Shown piece after piece: positions 1 to 6,700 of a stretch of DNA of 11,390 nt. The stretch spans positions 1-11,390 of the forward strand of contig CAMLCW010000155.1 in assembly GCA_946478645.1 (NCBI GenBank). The letters run 5' to 3'. Every line of letters starts with the position of its first letter. Within the stretch, counting starts at the first letter, position 1. The translations under genes were made by a program, and so were the position numbers. This stretch comes from an uncultured Variovorax sp. (lineage in GTDB: Bacteria > Pseudomonadota > Gammaproteobacteria > Burkholderiales > Burkholderiaceae). The notes beneath the pieces were generated by a model that was given only the letters and a program-made list of their open reading frames with translations, had not been told where the DNA came from and did no database searches.

Positions 1-629
1 TCGTCGAATTCGGGCCAGAGCTTGCTGCTGAAGAACAACTCGGCATAGGCGCTTTGCCACAGCAAAAAGTTCGACAGCCGCTGTTCGCCGCCGGTGCGGA
101 TCAGCAAGTCGGGGTCGGGCACGTGAGCGAGCGCCATGGCGCGGTCGAGGTTGGCCTCGGTCAGCGCCTCGCCCTGCTCCGCCAGGCGCGCGGCGGCGCG
201 GGCGATGTCCCAGCGGCCGCCATAGTTGAAGCAGATGTTGAGGATCAGCTTGGTGTTCTGCGCAGTGCTTTCCTCGGCGTCGACCAGGCCCTGCACCATC
301 TTCCTGGAAAGGCCTGCGCGTTCGCCGACGAAATGCAGGCGCACGCCGTCGCGGCTGAGCTTGGGCACCTCGCGCGCGAGCGCACCGACCATGATTTCCA
401 TCAGCCCCGAGACCTCCTCGGGCGGCCGGTTCCAGTTCTCCGACGAGAACGCGAACACCGTGAGAATGCCGACGCCGCGGTCGACGCAGGCCTTCACGCA
501 GCGGCGCAGCGATTCGACGCCCTGCTTGTGGCCTGCCACACGGGGCAGGAAGCGCCGCGTGGCCCACCGGCCGTTGCCATCCATGACGATGGCAATGTGG
601 CGGGGAATCTGCAGCGAGGGGGAAGCCAT
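1..629 (-). CDS. uppS: Undecaprenyl diphosphate synthase (cis-prenyltransferase), 3' part cut by window edge
   Basis: Makes undecaprenyl diphosphate from farnesyl diphosphate and isopentenyl diphosphate; this is the lipid carrier for peptidoglycan and other envelope polymers, made at the inner face of the cytoplasmic membrane. I translated it by hand from the ATG at 629 and it stays open for 209 residues to the left edge, where it is truncated; family members are about 240-250 residues, so some 35 are missing. Visible signatures are IVMDGNGRWA at residues 14-23, with the catalytic Mg-binding aspartate at D17, then FAFSSENWNRP, NYGGRWDI and DLLIRTGGEQRLSNFLLWQ, all hallmarks of the Z-type prenyltransferases. 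The start lies 8 nt after the frr stop; TGAGG, made of the frr stop and the next two bases, can serve as Shine-Dalgarno, so translation is probably coupled to frr. Identification is secure. Confidence 0.96.
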   Translation of the reverse strand, partial: MASPSLQIPRHIAIVMDGNGRWATRRFLPRVAGHKQGVESLRRCVKACVDRGVGILTVFAFSSENWNRPPEEVSGLMEIMVGALAREVPKLSRDGVRLHFVGERAGLSRKMVQGLVDAEESTAQNTKLILNICFNYGGRWDIARAAARLAEQGEALTEANLDRAMALAHVPDPDLLIRTGGEQRLSNFLLWQSAYAELFFSSKLWPEFD

Positions 630-637
630 GCGCAGCC

Positions 638-1207
638 TCAAACGGCCATGATCTCCGCTTCCTTGGCCGCGACCAGGCGGTCGATTTCCGCGATGTGGCG
701 GTCGGTGACCTTCTGGATCTCGGCTTCGGCGCGCTTCTGCTCGTCTTCGGAGGCGAGCTTCTCCTTCACCAGCTTCTTGACCGATTCGTTCGCGTCGCGG
801 CGCAGGTTGCGCGTCGCGATCTTGGCGCTTTCGCCTTCGTTGCGGACCAGCTTGGTCATCTCGCGGCGGCGCTCCTCGCTCATGGCGGGCAGCGGCACGC
901 GGATCAGGTCGCCCATCGACGCAGGGTTCAGGCCCAGGTCGCTTTCGCGGATGGCCTTCTCGATCTTGGCGCCCATGCCCTTTTCCCAGGGCTGGACGCT
1001 GATCGTGCGCGAGTCGAGCACCGACACGTTGGCCACCTGGCTCAACGGCACCTGCGAGCCGTAGTACTCGACATGGATCGAGTCGAGCAGCGCCGGGTTG
1101 GCGCGGCCGGTACGGATCTTCGTGAGGTTGTTCTGGAACGCGGCGAGCGACTGGTTCATCTTGGCGTCGGTCGCATTGCGGATTTCGGCAATGGTCGGGG
1201 TGGTCAT
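638..1207 (-). CDS. frr: Ribosome recycling factor (RRF)
   Basis: Cytoplasmic factor that, with EF-G and IF3, splits post-termination ribosomes from mRNA. The 189-residue product is close to the usual 185 residues. Recognisable family segments are the N-terminal helix, [13 protein letters not shown], the Y-G-S-Q-VPL loop of domain [11 protein letters not shown], the SDLGLNP turn, and the basic helix with [11 protein letters not shown] and RNLRRDAN, which lies in the three-helix bundle that contacts the ribosome. The C-terminal acidic/basic coiled-coil helix is complete. The ATG at 1207 follows a strong Shine-Dalgarno (GAGGAG) that overlaps the pyrH stop codon, leaving 13 nt between the genes. 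Order pyrH-frr-uppS is the conserved one in proteobacteria, so it should be cotranscribed with both neighbours. Confidence 0.98.
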   Translation of the reverse strand: MTTPTIAEIRNATDAKMNQSLAAFQNNLTKIRTGRANPALLDSIHVEYYGSQVPLSQVANVSVLDSRTISVQPWEKGMGAKIEKAIRESDLGLNPASMGDLIRVPLPAMSEERRREMTKLVRNEGESAKIATRNLRRDANESVKKLVKEKLASEDEQKRAEAEIQKVTDRHIAEIDRLVAAKEAEIMAV

Positions 1208-1220
1208 CTCAATTTACTCC

Positions 1221-1943
1221 TCAGGCATGCACCAGCGTGCCCTCGTCCTCGCCCATGACGACACGCTTGAGCGCGCCGTTCTTGAAGATCGAGAACACCT
1301 TGATCGGCAGTTTCTGGTCGCGGCACAGCGCGAAGGCCGTGGCGTCCATGATGCCCAGATTTTGCGCGATCGCCTGGTCGAAAGTCAGTGTCGAATAACG
1401 CGTCGCGTCCGGATGGGTCTTGGGGTCGGCGCTGTAGACGCCGTCGACCTTGGTCGCCTTGAGCACCAGCTCGGCGCCGATCTCGGCCCCGCGCAGCGCA
1501 GCGGCTGTGTCGGTCGTGAAGAACGGATTGCCCGTTCCGGCGGCAAAGACCACGACCTTGCCCTCTTCGAGGTACTGCAGCGCCTTGGGCCGGACGTAGG
1601 GCTCGACCACCTGCTCGATCGCGATGGCGGACATCACACGCGCCACCAGGCCCTGCTTGTTCATGGCATCGGCCAGCGCCAGCGAGTTCATCACCGTGGC
1701 CAGCATGCCCATGTAGTCGGCCGTGGCACGGTCCATGCCCACGGAGCCTCCCGCGACACCGCGGAAGATGTTGCCGCCGCCGATCACGACCGCGACCTCG
1801 ACGCCCATGTTCACGACCTCGGCCACCTCCTCGACCATGCGCACGATGGTGGCACGGTTAATACCAAAGGCATCGTCCCCCATCAATGCCTCACCCGACA
1901 GCTTCAACAAGATTCGCTTGTGGGCTGGGCGGGCATCGGACAT
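1221..1943 (-). CDS. pyrH: UMP kinase (uridylate kinase)
   Basis: Phosphorylates UMP to UDP with ATP, the committed step to UTP and CTP; a hexameric cytoplasmic enzyme of the amino-acid kinase fold. Family motifs in order are [12 protein letters not shown] near the N terminus (phosphate binding), [26 protein letters not shown] (UMP binding and interface), [13 protein letters not shown] and [14 protein letters not shown] (ATP site). I place the start at the ATG at 1943 (240 residues) rather than the ATG two codons upstream at 1949 (242 residues). The Shine-Dalgarno AAGGA sits 8 nt before the 1943 codon but only 2 nt before the 1949 codon. The gene follows an intrinsic terminator after tsf, so it may depend partly on its own promoter. 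It is followed by frr after 13 nt. Confidence 0.97.
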   Translation of the reverse strand: MSDARPAHKRILLKLSGEALMGDDAFGINRATIVRMVEEVAEVVNMGVEVAVVIGGGNIFRGVAGGSVGMDRATADYMGMLATVMNSLALADAMNKQGLVARVMSAIAIEQVVEPYVRPKALQYLEEGKVVVFAAGTGNPFFTTDTAAALRGAEIGAELVLKATKVDGVYSADPKTHPDATRYSTLTFDQAIAQNLGIMDATAFALCRDQKLPIKVFSIFKNGALKRVVMGEDEGTLVHA

Positions 1944-1975
1944 GGGCATTTTCCTTGGGTTGAATTGGCGGGACG

Positions 1976-1981
1976 AGTGTA
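1976..1981 (-). promoter_or_regulatory. Possible -10 box of a pyrH promoter
   Basis: Read on the minus strand the bases are TACACT, four of six matches to the sigma-70 -10 consensus, lying between the terminator that follows tsf and the pyrH start. No good -35 hexamer is found 16-18 nt upstream. Having a separate pyrH promoter downstream of the tsf terminator would make sense, because otherwise pyrH-frr-uppS would depend on readthrough. This is a weak call made from position and a partial match only. Confidence 0.22.
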
Positions 1982-1994
1982 GAACGGGGCGATG

Positions 1995-2029
1995 AAAAAG
2001 CGACGGCGCACAGGCGCAGGCCGTCGCTT
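1995..2029 (-). terminator. Intrinsic terminator after tsf
   Basis: On the minus strand a perfect 10-bp stem (bases 2020-2029 pairing with 1998-2007, AAGCGACGGC with GCCGTCGCTT) encloses a 12-nt loop and runs into five Ts. It starts 16 nt past the tsf stop codon. The shape is that of a rho-independent terminator and would end or attenuate the rpsB-tsf transcript before pyrH. Confidence 0.85.
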
Positions 2030-2044
2030 CAGGGCGTAACAGTT

Positions 2045-2968
2045 TTACGCGCCGGCTTTGGCGGCGGCGACCTGGGCAGCCACTTCGGCCGCGAAGTCGT
2101 CGACCTTCTTTTCGATGCCTTCGCCGACCACGTAGAGCGTGAAGCCCTTGATCGTGGTGTTGGCGGCCTTCAGCATCTGCTCGACGGTCTGCTTGTCGTT
2201 CTTCACGAAAGCCTGGTTGTGCAGCGAGACTTCCTTGAGGTACTTCTGCACGCCGCCTTCGATGCGCTTCGCAACGATGTCGGCAGGCTGCGGCTTCTTG
2301 CCTTCGGCCTCGGCCGTCTTGCGGTCTTCCTCGGCCTTGCCTGCGGCCACGGCACGCTCTTTCTCGATCAGGTCGGCCGGCACGTCGGCGGCCGAGATCG
2401 CGACCGGCTTCATGGCAGCGATGTGCATGGCCACGTCCTTGGCCGAGGTGTCGTCGCCTTCGAACTCGACCATCACGCCGATGCGCGTGCCGTGCAGGTA
2501 CGACGCCAGCTTGCCGTTGCCCGAGAAATGCTTGAAGCGGCGGAAGCTCATGTTCTCGCCGATCTTGCCGATCAGGCCCTTGCGCACGTCTTCGAGCGTG
2601 GGGCCGAAGCCGTCCTGCTCGTAGGCCAGCGCACCCAGTGCCGCGATGTCGGCGGGATTGTTCTTGGCGACCAGCATGGCAGCGGCGTTGGCCATGGCCA
2701 GGAAGCTGTCGTTCTTGGTGACGAAGTCGGTCTCGCAGTTGATCTCGATCATGCCGCCCTTGTCGCCCTCGACGAATGCGGTGACCACGCCTTCAGCGGT
2801 GATGCGGCCCGATGCCTTGCCGGCCTTGTTGCCGAGCTTGATGCGCAGCAGCTCTTCGGCCTTCTCCATGTTGCCCTCTGCTTCGGTGAGGGCCTTCTTG
2901 CATTCCATCATGGGCGCATCGGTCTTCGCGCGAAGTTCGCCGACCATGCTTGCGGTGATTGCAGCCAT
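2045..2968 (-). CDS. tsf: Translation elongation factor Ts
   Basis: Guanine-nucleotide exchange factor that recycles EF-Tu from its GDP form; cytoplasmic. The 307 residues compare with 283 in E. coli. The N-terminal UBA-like domain (about residues 1-52) holds the family signature around [12 protein letters not shown] (residues 16-27). The core carries the second signature EINCETDFV (residues 75-83), whose TDFV segment contacts EF-Tu. The C-terminal dimerisation region and final [13 protein letters not shown] helix are present; the tail is alanine-rich. The start at 2968 has GGAG 8 nt upstream, and the N terminus [13 protein letters not shown] is typical. It lies 80 nt downstream of rpsB, with an intrinsic attenuator between the two genes, and is followed by a strong terminator. 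Confidence 0.98.
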   Translation of the reverse strand: MAAITASMVGELRAKTDAPMMECKKALTEAEGNMEKAEELLRIKLGNKAGKASGRITAEGVVTAFVEGDKGGMIEINCETDFVTKNDSFLAMANAAAMLVAKNNPADIAALGALAYEQDGFGPTLEDVRKGLIGKIGENMSFRRFKHFSGNGKLASYLHGTRIGVMVEFEGDDTSAKDVAMHIAAMKPVAISAADVPADLIEKERAVAAGKAEEDRKTAEAEGKKPQPADIVAKRIEGGVQKYLKEVSLHNQAFVKNDKQTVEQMLKAANTTIKGFTLYVVGEGIEKKVDDFAAEVAAQVAAAKAGA

Positions 2969-2999
2969 TGTTCTATCTCCGTGTCCAAAAAATCAGATT

Positions 3000-3025
3000 A
3001 AAAAAAAGGGGCACCAAAGCCCCTT
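3000..3025 (-). terminator. Intrinsic terminator/attenuator between rpsB and tsf
   Basis: On the minus strand a perfect 7-bp stem (AAGGGGC with GCCCCTT, bases 3019-3025 with 3006-3012) and a 6-nt loop are followed by an unbroken run of eight Ts, two of which also fall in the stem. It begins 23 nt after the rpsB stop. No other tsf promoter is obvious, so it probably terminates only part of the transcripts and sets the S2 to EF-Ts ratio. Confidence 0.85.
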
Positions 3026-3048
3026 CTTCAGGCGCGCGCGGGCCTCGA

Positions 3049-3801
3049 TCAGGCCGAGGCACCCTCTTCGACTTCAACGAATTCGTCGCTGCCTTCGGCG
3101 ATGGCCTTGACCACGTCACCGGTGGCGCTGTTGCGGCCTTCGATGATCGCGTCGGCAATGCCGCGGGCGTAGAGCACCACGGCCTTCGACGAGTCGTCGT
3201 TGCCGGGGATCACGTAGTCGATGCCTTCGGGCGAGTGGTTGGAGTCGACCACGCCGATCAGCGGGATGCCGAGCTTCTTGGCTTCGGCCACGGCGATCTT
3301 GTGGAAGCCCACATCGATCACGAAGATGGCGTCGGGCAGCGCGGTCATGTCCTGGATGCCGCCGATGTCCTTCTCGAGCTTCTCGATTTCACGCGAGAAG
3401 GTGAGTTGCTCCTTCTTGCTCAGGCTGTCGAGACCGGCTTCCTGCTGGGCCTTCATGTCCTTCAGGCGCTTGATCGAGGTCTTGACGGTCTTGAAGTTGG
3501 TCAGCATGCCGCCGAGCCAGCGGGTGTCGACATAGGGCACGCCGGCGCGGCGGGCTTCGGCAGCCACGATCTCGCGGGCCTGGCGCTTGGTGCCGACCAT
3601 CAGGATCGTGCCGCGGTTGGCGGTGAGCTGCTTGGCGTACTTCATCGCGTCCTGGAACATCGGAAGCGACTTTTCCAGGTTGATGATGTGAATCTTGTTG
3701 CGATGGCCGAAGATGAACGGTGCCATCTTGGGGTTCCAGAAGCGGGTCTGGTGACCGAAGTGGACACCGGCTTCCAGCATTTCGCGCATGGTGGTCGACA
3801 T
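3049..3801 (-). CDS. rpsB: 30S ribosomal protein S2
   Basis: Component of the small subunit, placed between head and body and needed for S1 binding. The 250-residue length is usual for the family (241 in E. coli). Typical segments are [22 protein letters not shown] at the N terminus (given here in shortened form: [13 protein letters not shown]), [13 protein letters not shown]-type [21 protein letters not shown], the coiled-coil helices around residues 105-150, [10 protein letters not shown] and [21 protein letters not shown], with an acidic C terminus. The start at 3801 has GGAG 8 nt upstream. The frame stays open a further 70 codons upstream to 4011, but that stretch contains the promoter and does not resemble S2, so it is leader rather than protein. 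First gene of the rpsB-tsf unit. Confidence 0.98.
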   Translation of the reverse strand: MSTTMREMLEAGVHFGHQTRFWNPKMAPFIFGHRNKIHIINLEKSLPMFQDAMKYAKQLTANRGTILMVGTKRQAREIVAAEARRAGVPYVDTRWLGGMLTNFKTVKTSIKRLKDMKAQQEAGLDSLSKKEQLTFSREIEKLEKDIGGIQDMTALPDAIFVIDVGFHKIAVAEAKKLGIPLIGVVDSNHSPEGIDYVIPGNDDSSKAVVLYARGIADAIIEGRNSATGDVVKAIAEGSDEFVEVEEGASA

Positions 3802-3959
3802 TGAAATTACTCCAAAGGTTGGGTCTAAAATCCAGCCCGTTTTGCGTCTCCAGCCTTTGTTTGGGCGGAGCCGCAACACCTTGAATGGGCCGGTTTGCGA
3901 ATGTGTCTGGCTGCTGCGGCAATAGTTGGCAAAAAAGCCCGCCACGCGATCAGCGAAAC
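3802..3959 (-). promoter_or_regulatory. Structured 5' leader of rpsB, candidate S2 autoregulatory element
   Basis: From the inferred transcription start near 3959 to the rpsB start is about 158 nt of leader. Two nested folds are visible on the minus strand. In the first, GCCGCA (3920-3915) pairs with TGCGGC (3875-3870), extended by ACAC (3906-3903) with GTGT (3879-3876) after an 8-nt bulge. In the second, CAAAGG (3859-3854) pairs with CCTTTG (3818-3813) around an inner GGGCT/AGaCCC hairpin (3838-3834 with 3826-3821). The second helix ends on the first G of the Shine-Dalgarno GGAG (3813-3810), so folding could restrict ribosome entry. In E. coli S2 represses its own message through the 5' leader; whether this leader does so is inference. 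Confidence 0.4.
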
Positions 3960-3965
3960 CCAAAG

Positions 3966-3974
3966 AGTATAGCA
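3966..3974 (-). promoter_or_regulatory. rpsB promoter, extended -10 type
   Basis: On the minus strand the bases read TGCTATACT: a TATACT -10 box (five of six consensus) preceded by the TGn extension at the correct distance. No convincing -35 hexamer lies 16-18 nt upstream, as expected for an extended -10 promoter. The predicted start of transcription is about base 3959. It is the only promoter I can support for the rpsB-tsf run. Confidence 0.65.
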
Positions 3975-4026
3975 CGCCCACCTTGCCGCCGCCCCTCGGA
4001 ACGCAGACCACGTCCTTTCACAACCC

Positions 4027-5352
4027 ATGAACGATCTTCACGCCACCCGCCTCGAAATCCTGGCCGGTGGCACCGATGCACGCACCGAACTGGAGCGCGC
4101 CATCGGCATCTCCGACACGCCGGCCTGCCGCCACGTCTTCACCCGCACCATGTTCGACGAGGCCCGCCGCGACGTCGCCGGCGCCGCCCCGGCGAGCCGC
4201 CTCGCGGGCCTCGCCTTCACCGCGAAGGATCTGTTCGACGTCGAGGGACAGCCCACGCCGGCCGGTTCGGTGGTGCTCGCGCACGCACCGGCGGCAAAGA
4301 CCGATTCGGTGGCCGTGGCGCGGCTGCGGGCCGCCGGCGGCGTGCTCACGGGCCGCACCAACATGACCGAGTTCGCGTTCTCGGGCGTGGGGGTCAATCC
4401 GCACCACGGCACGCCCGCCAATGCGGCCGATCCGGCCACACCCCGCATCCCCGGGGGATCGTCCTCGGGCGCCGCGGTCTCGGTCGCCACCGGCGCCGCC
4501 TTCATCGGCCTGGGCTCCGACACCGGCGGCTCGATCCGCATCCCCGCGGCGCTCAACGGCATCGTGGGGTTCAAGAGCACGGCGCGCCTCGTTCCGGCCG
4601 AGGGCGCGCTGCCGCTGTCGACCACGCTCGACACCGTCTGCGCCATGACGCGCTCGGTGCGCGACGCGATCCTCGCGCACGAGATCCTCGCGGCGCGGCG
4701 GGTCACGCGCGGCGCCGCGCCGGTGGGCGCCTACCGGCTCGCGGTGGTGAAGAACGTGTTCTTCGACGACGTCGAGCCGACGGTGGCCCGCGCCTTCGAC
4801 GCTGCGTTGCGCCTCCTGCGCGACGCCGGCGCCCGCATCGAGGAAATCAGCCTGCCCGAACTCGCGGAGCTGCAGGGCATCAACGCCACCGGCGGTTTCT
4901 CGGCCGCCGAGTCGTATGCCTGGCACCGCCTGCTGCTCGAGCGCAGCGGCGCCGGCTACGACCCGCGCGTCGCCCAGCGCATCCTCAAGGGCGCCGGCAT
5001 GAAGGCACACGAGTACATCGACCTGGTGAATGCGAGGCGCGACTGGATCGCGCGCGTCGAAGCGGCGCTGGCGGGCTTCGACGCCGTGCTGTCGCCCACG
5101 GTGCCGATCACGGCACCGAGCATCGCGAGCGTGGCGCCCGGCGCCGAGCGGGACGACGCGTTCTTCCGCGTCAATGCGCTGCTGCTGCGCAATCCGTCGA
5201 TCGTCAATATGCTCGACGGCTGCGCGATATCGCTGCCCTGCCACGCCGCGGGCGAACTGCCGGCCGGCCTGATGCTCTGGCATGCGGCGATGCACGACGA
5301 CGCCGTGCTGGCGATTGCCCTCCGGACGGAACAGGCGCTGCAGGCGCGGTAG
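4027..5352 (+). CDS. Amidase-signature family hydrolase
   Basis: Predicted to hydrolyse a carboxamide to acid plus ammonia with the Ser-cisSer-Lys triad of the amidase-signature family. All three residues can be placed: K67 in FTAKDLFD, the cis-serine S145 in PGGSSSGAA (residues 142-150), and nucleophile S169 in SDTGGSIRIPA. The 24-residue spacing between the serines equals that in fatty acid amide hydrolase. At 441 residues it has the length of a single-domain amidase; there is no signal peptide, so it is cytoplasmic. It could be annotated GatA-like by similarity, but no gatB or gatC is nearby, so a catabolic amidase is more likely; the substrate cannot be read from sequence. The ATG at 4027 lacks a good Shine-Dalgarno. 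It is divergent from rpsB and 51 nt upstream of a DadA-like gene on the same strand. Confidence 0.9.
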   Translation: MNDLHATRLEILAGGTDARTELERAIGISDTPACRHVFTRTMFDEARRDVAGAAPASRLAGLAFTAKDLFDVEGQPTPAGSVVLAHAPAAKTDSVAVARLRAAGGVLTGRTNMTEFAFSGVGVNPHHGTPANAADPATPRIPGGSSSGAAVSVATGAAFIGLGSDTGGSIRIPAALNGIVGFKSTARLVPAEGALPLSTTLDTVCAMTRSVRDAILAHEILAARRVTRGAAPVGAYRLAVVKNVFFDDVEPTVARAFDAALRLLRDAGARIEEISLPELAELQGINATGGFSAAESYAWHRLLLERSGAGYDPRVAQRILKGAGMKAHEYIDLVNARRDWIARVEAALAGFDAVLSPTVPITAPSIASVAPGAERDDAFFRVNALLLRNPSIVNMLDGCAISLPCHAAGELPAGLMLWHAAMHDDAVLAIALRTEQALQAR

Positions 5353-5403
5353 GCTCGCGCAGTCGGGCAACGCGCGCCCTCTCTCTTCTTATTCCATCAT
5401 TCA

Positions 5404-6663
5404 ATGAAAATCGCGATCGTGGGCGCCGGCATCATCGGCGTCACCACCGCCTGGGAACTGGCGTCAGATGGCCACGAAGTGGCCGTGTTCGAGCGCCGCG
5501 GCGCCGCCGCCGAGGAAGCCAGCTTCGCGAATGCCGGCGTGGTTGCGCCGGGCTACGTCACGCCCTGGGCCGCGCCGGGCATGCGCGCCAAGGTGTTGCG
5601 CTCGCTTCTTTCGTCGCACGGCGCCATCAAGCTGCGCTGGCCGCTTGGCACCCGGGACCTCGGCTGGATGGCGCGCTGGCAGAAGGCCTGCAAGCTCGAG
5701 ACCTATCTGGCCAACCGCGCCCGCATGCAGCGCCTGGCGTTCTACAGCCGCACGCGGCTGCACGAGGTGACCGAGGCGCGCGAACTGAGCTACGAACGCA
5801 GCGACGGCTACCTGGTGCTGCTGCGCTCCAAGCGCGAGAAGAAGCTGGTCCAGCCTGGCCTCGAGGTGCTGCGCGCGGCCGGCAGCGTGTTCCGCGAAGT
5901 CGACGCCGACGAAGCCCGCCGCATCGAGCCCGCGCTCAGCGCCGACACCGCTTTGGCCGGCGCCATCCACCTGCCCGATGACGAGGTGGCCAACTGCCGG
6001 CAGTTCGCGCTGTTGCTCAAGTGGGAGGCCGAAGCGCTCGGCGCCCAGTTTCACTTCAACTGCGACATCGCACCGCTGAGCCGCGCCGCGCCCACCTCCG
6101 TCGCGCTCGCGAGCGGCTCGCCGCCGCTGCACTTCGATGCCGTGGTCGTCTGCGCCGGCCTTGCCTCGGCCACGCTGCTGCGCCCGCTCGGCCTGCGGAT
6201 TCCGCTGGCGCCGGTGTACGGCCACTCCATCAGCGCGCCGATCCGCGAATCGCTCAATGCGCCGCGCAGCGCGGTGATGGACGAGCGCTACAAGGTCGCC
6301 ATCTCGCGCCTCGGACAGCGGGTGCGCGTGGCCGGCAGCGCCGAGATCGGCGGCACGCTGGGCCGCATGAATCCCGCCGCGGTACAGACGCTCTACAAGG
6401 TGCTGCACGACTGGTTTCCCGGCGCCGCCACGCTGCAGTCGGGCGTGCAGCAATGGAAAGGCGCGCGCCCGATGCTACCCGATGGCCCGCCGGTGCTTGG
6501 CGCGAGCGGCATTCCGGGCGTCTGGCTCAACCTGGGCCACGGTTCGAGCGGCTGGGCCCTCTCGTGCGGCAGCGCCCGCGTGGTGGCCGACCTGATCGGC
6601 GGGCGCGATGCCGGTGTCGATCTCGAAGGCCTCGGCATCGAGCGGCTGCACCTTCACGCCTGA
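5404..6663 (+). CDS. FAD-dependent D-amino-acid dehydrogenase (DadA-like, DAO family)
   Basis: Expected to oxidise a D-amino acid to the 2-oxo acid and ammonia, passing electrons via FAD to the respiratory chain at the inner face of the membrane. The N terminus MKIAIVGAGIIG carries the dinucleotide-binding GxGxxG (residues 7-12) with the ribose-binding acid E30 at the end of the second strand. The segment FANAGVVAPGYVTPWAAPG (residues 41-59) is characteristic of DadA. The C-terminal GHGSSGWALSCGSA (from residue 378) matches the conserved GHGxxGW FAD contact of the family. Length 419 against 432 for E. coli DadA. There is no good Shine-Dalgarno before the ATG at 5404; the preceding bases are pyrimidine-rich. 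Comamonadaceae often have several such paralogues, so the exact substrate, and the dadA name, is left open. Confidence 0.87.
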   Translation: MKIAIVGAGIIGVTTAWELASDGHEVAVFERRGAAAEEASFANAGVVAPGYVTPWAAPGMRAKVLRSLLSSHGAIKLRWPLGTRDLGWMARWQKACKLETYLANRARMQRLAFYSRTRLHEVTEARELSYERSDGYLVLLRSKREKKLVQPGLEVLRAAGSVFREVDADEARRIEPALSADTALAGAIHLPDDEVANCRQFALLLKWEAEALGAQFHFNCDIAPLSRAAPTSVALASGSPPLHFDAVVVCAGLASATLLRPLGLRIPLAPVYGHSISAPIRESLNAPRSAVMDERYKVAISRLGQRVRVAGSAEIGGTLGRMNPAAVQTLYKVLHDWFPGAATLQSGVQQWKGARPMLPDGPPVLGASGIPGVWLNLGHGSSGWALSCGSARVVADLIGGRDAGVDLEGLGIERLHLHA

Positions 6664-6700
6664 ACGCCTGAACGTGCGGCAGGTCGCGCAGAATCGGCCC

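Noticed and set aside
3802..4011. A 70-codon in-frame extension of rpsB to an ATG at 4011.
   Set aside because: It contains the rpsB promoter, resembles no S2 sequence, and the ATG at 3801 has a well-spaced Shine-Dalgarno and typical N terminus.
3885..5981. A 698-codon plus-strand open frame of arginine-rich, low-complexity protein.
   Set aside because: It is a GC-bias shadow of the amidase and DadA-like genes, both of which carry full family motifs in their own frames.
6608..6700. Upstream start of the NAD(P)HX repair gene inside the DadA-like gene.
   Set aside because: The added 31 residues lack homology and simply read the end of the upstream gene in another frame; the family N terminus begins at 6701.
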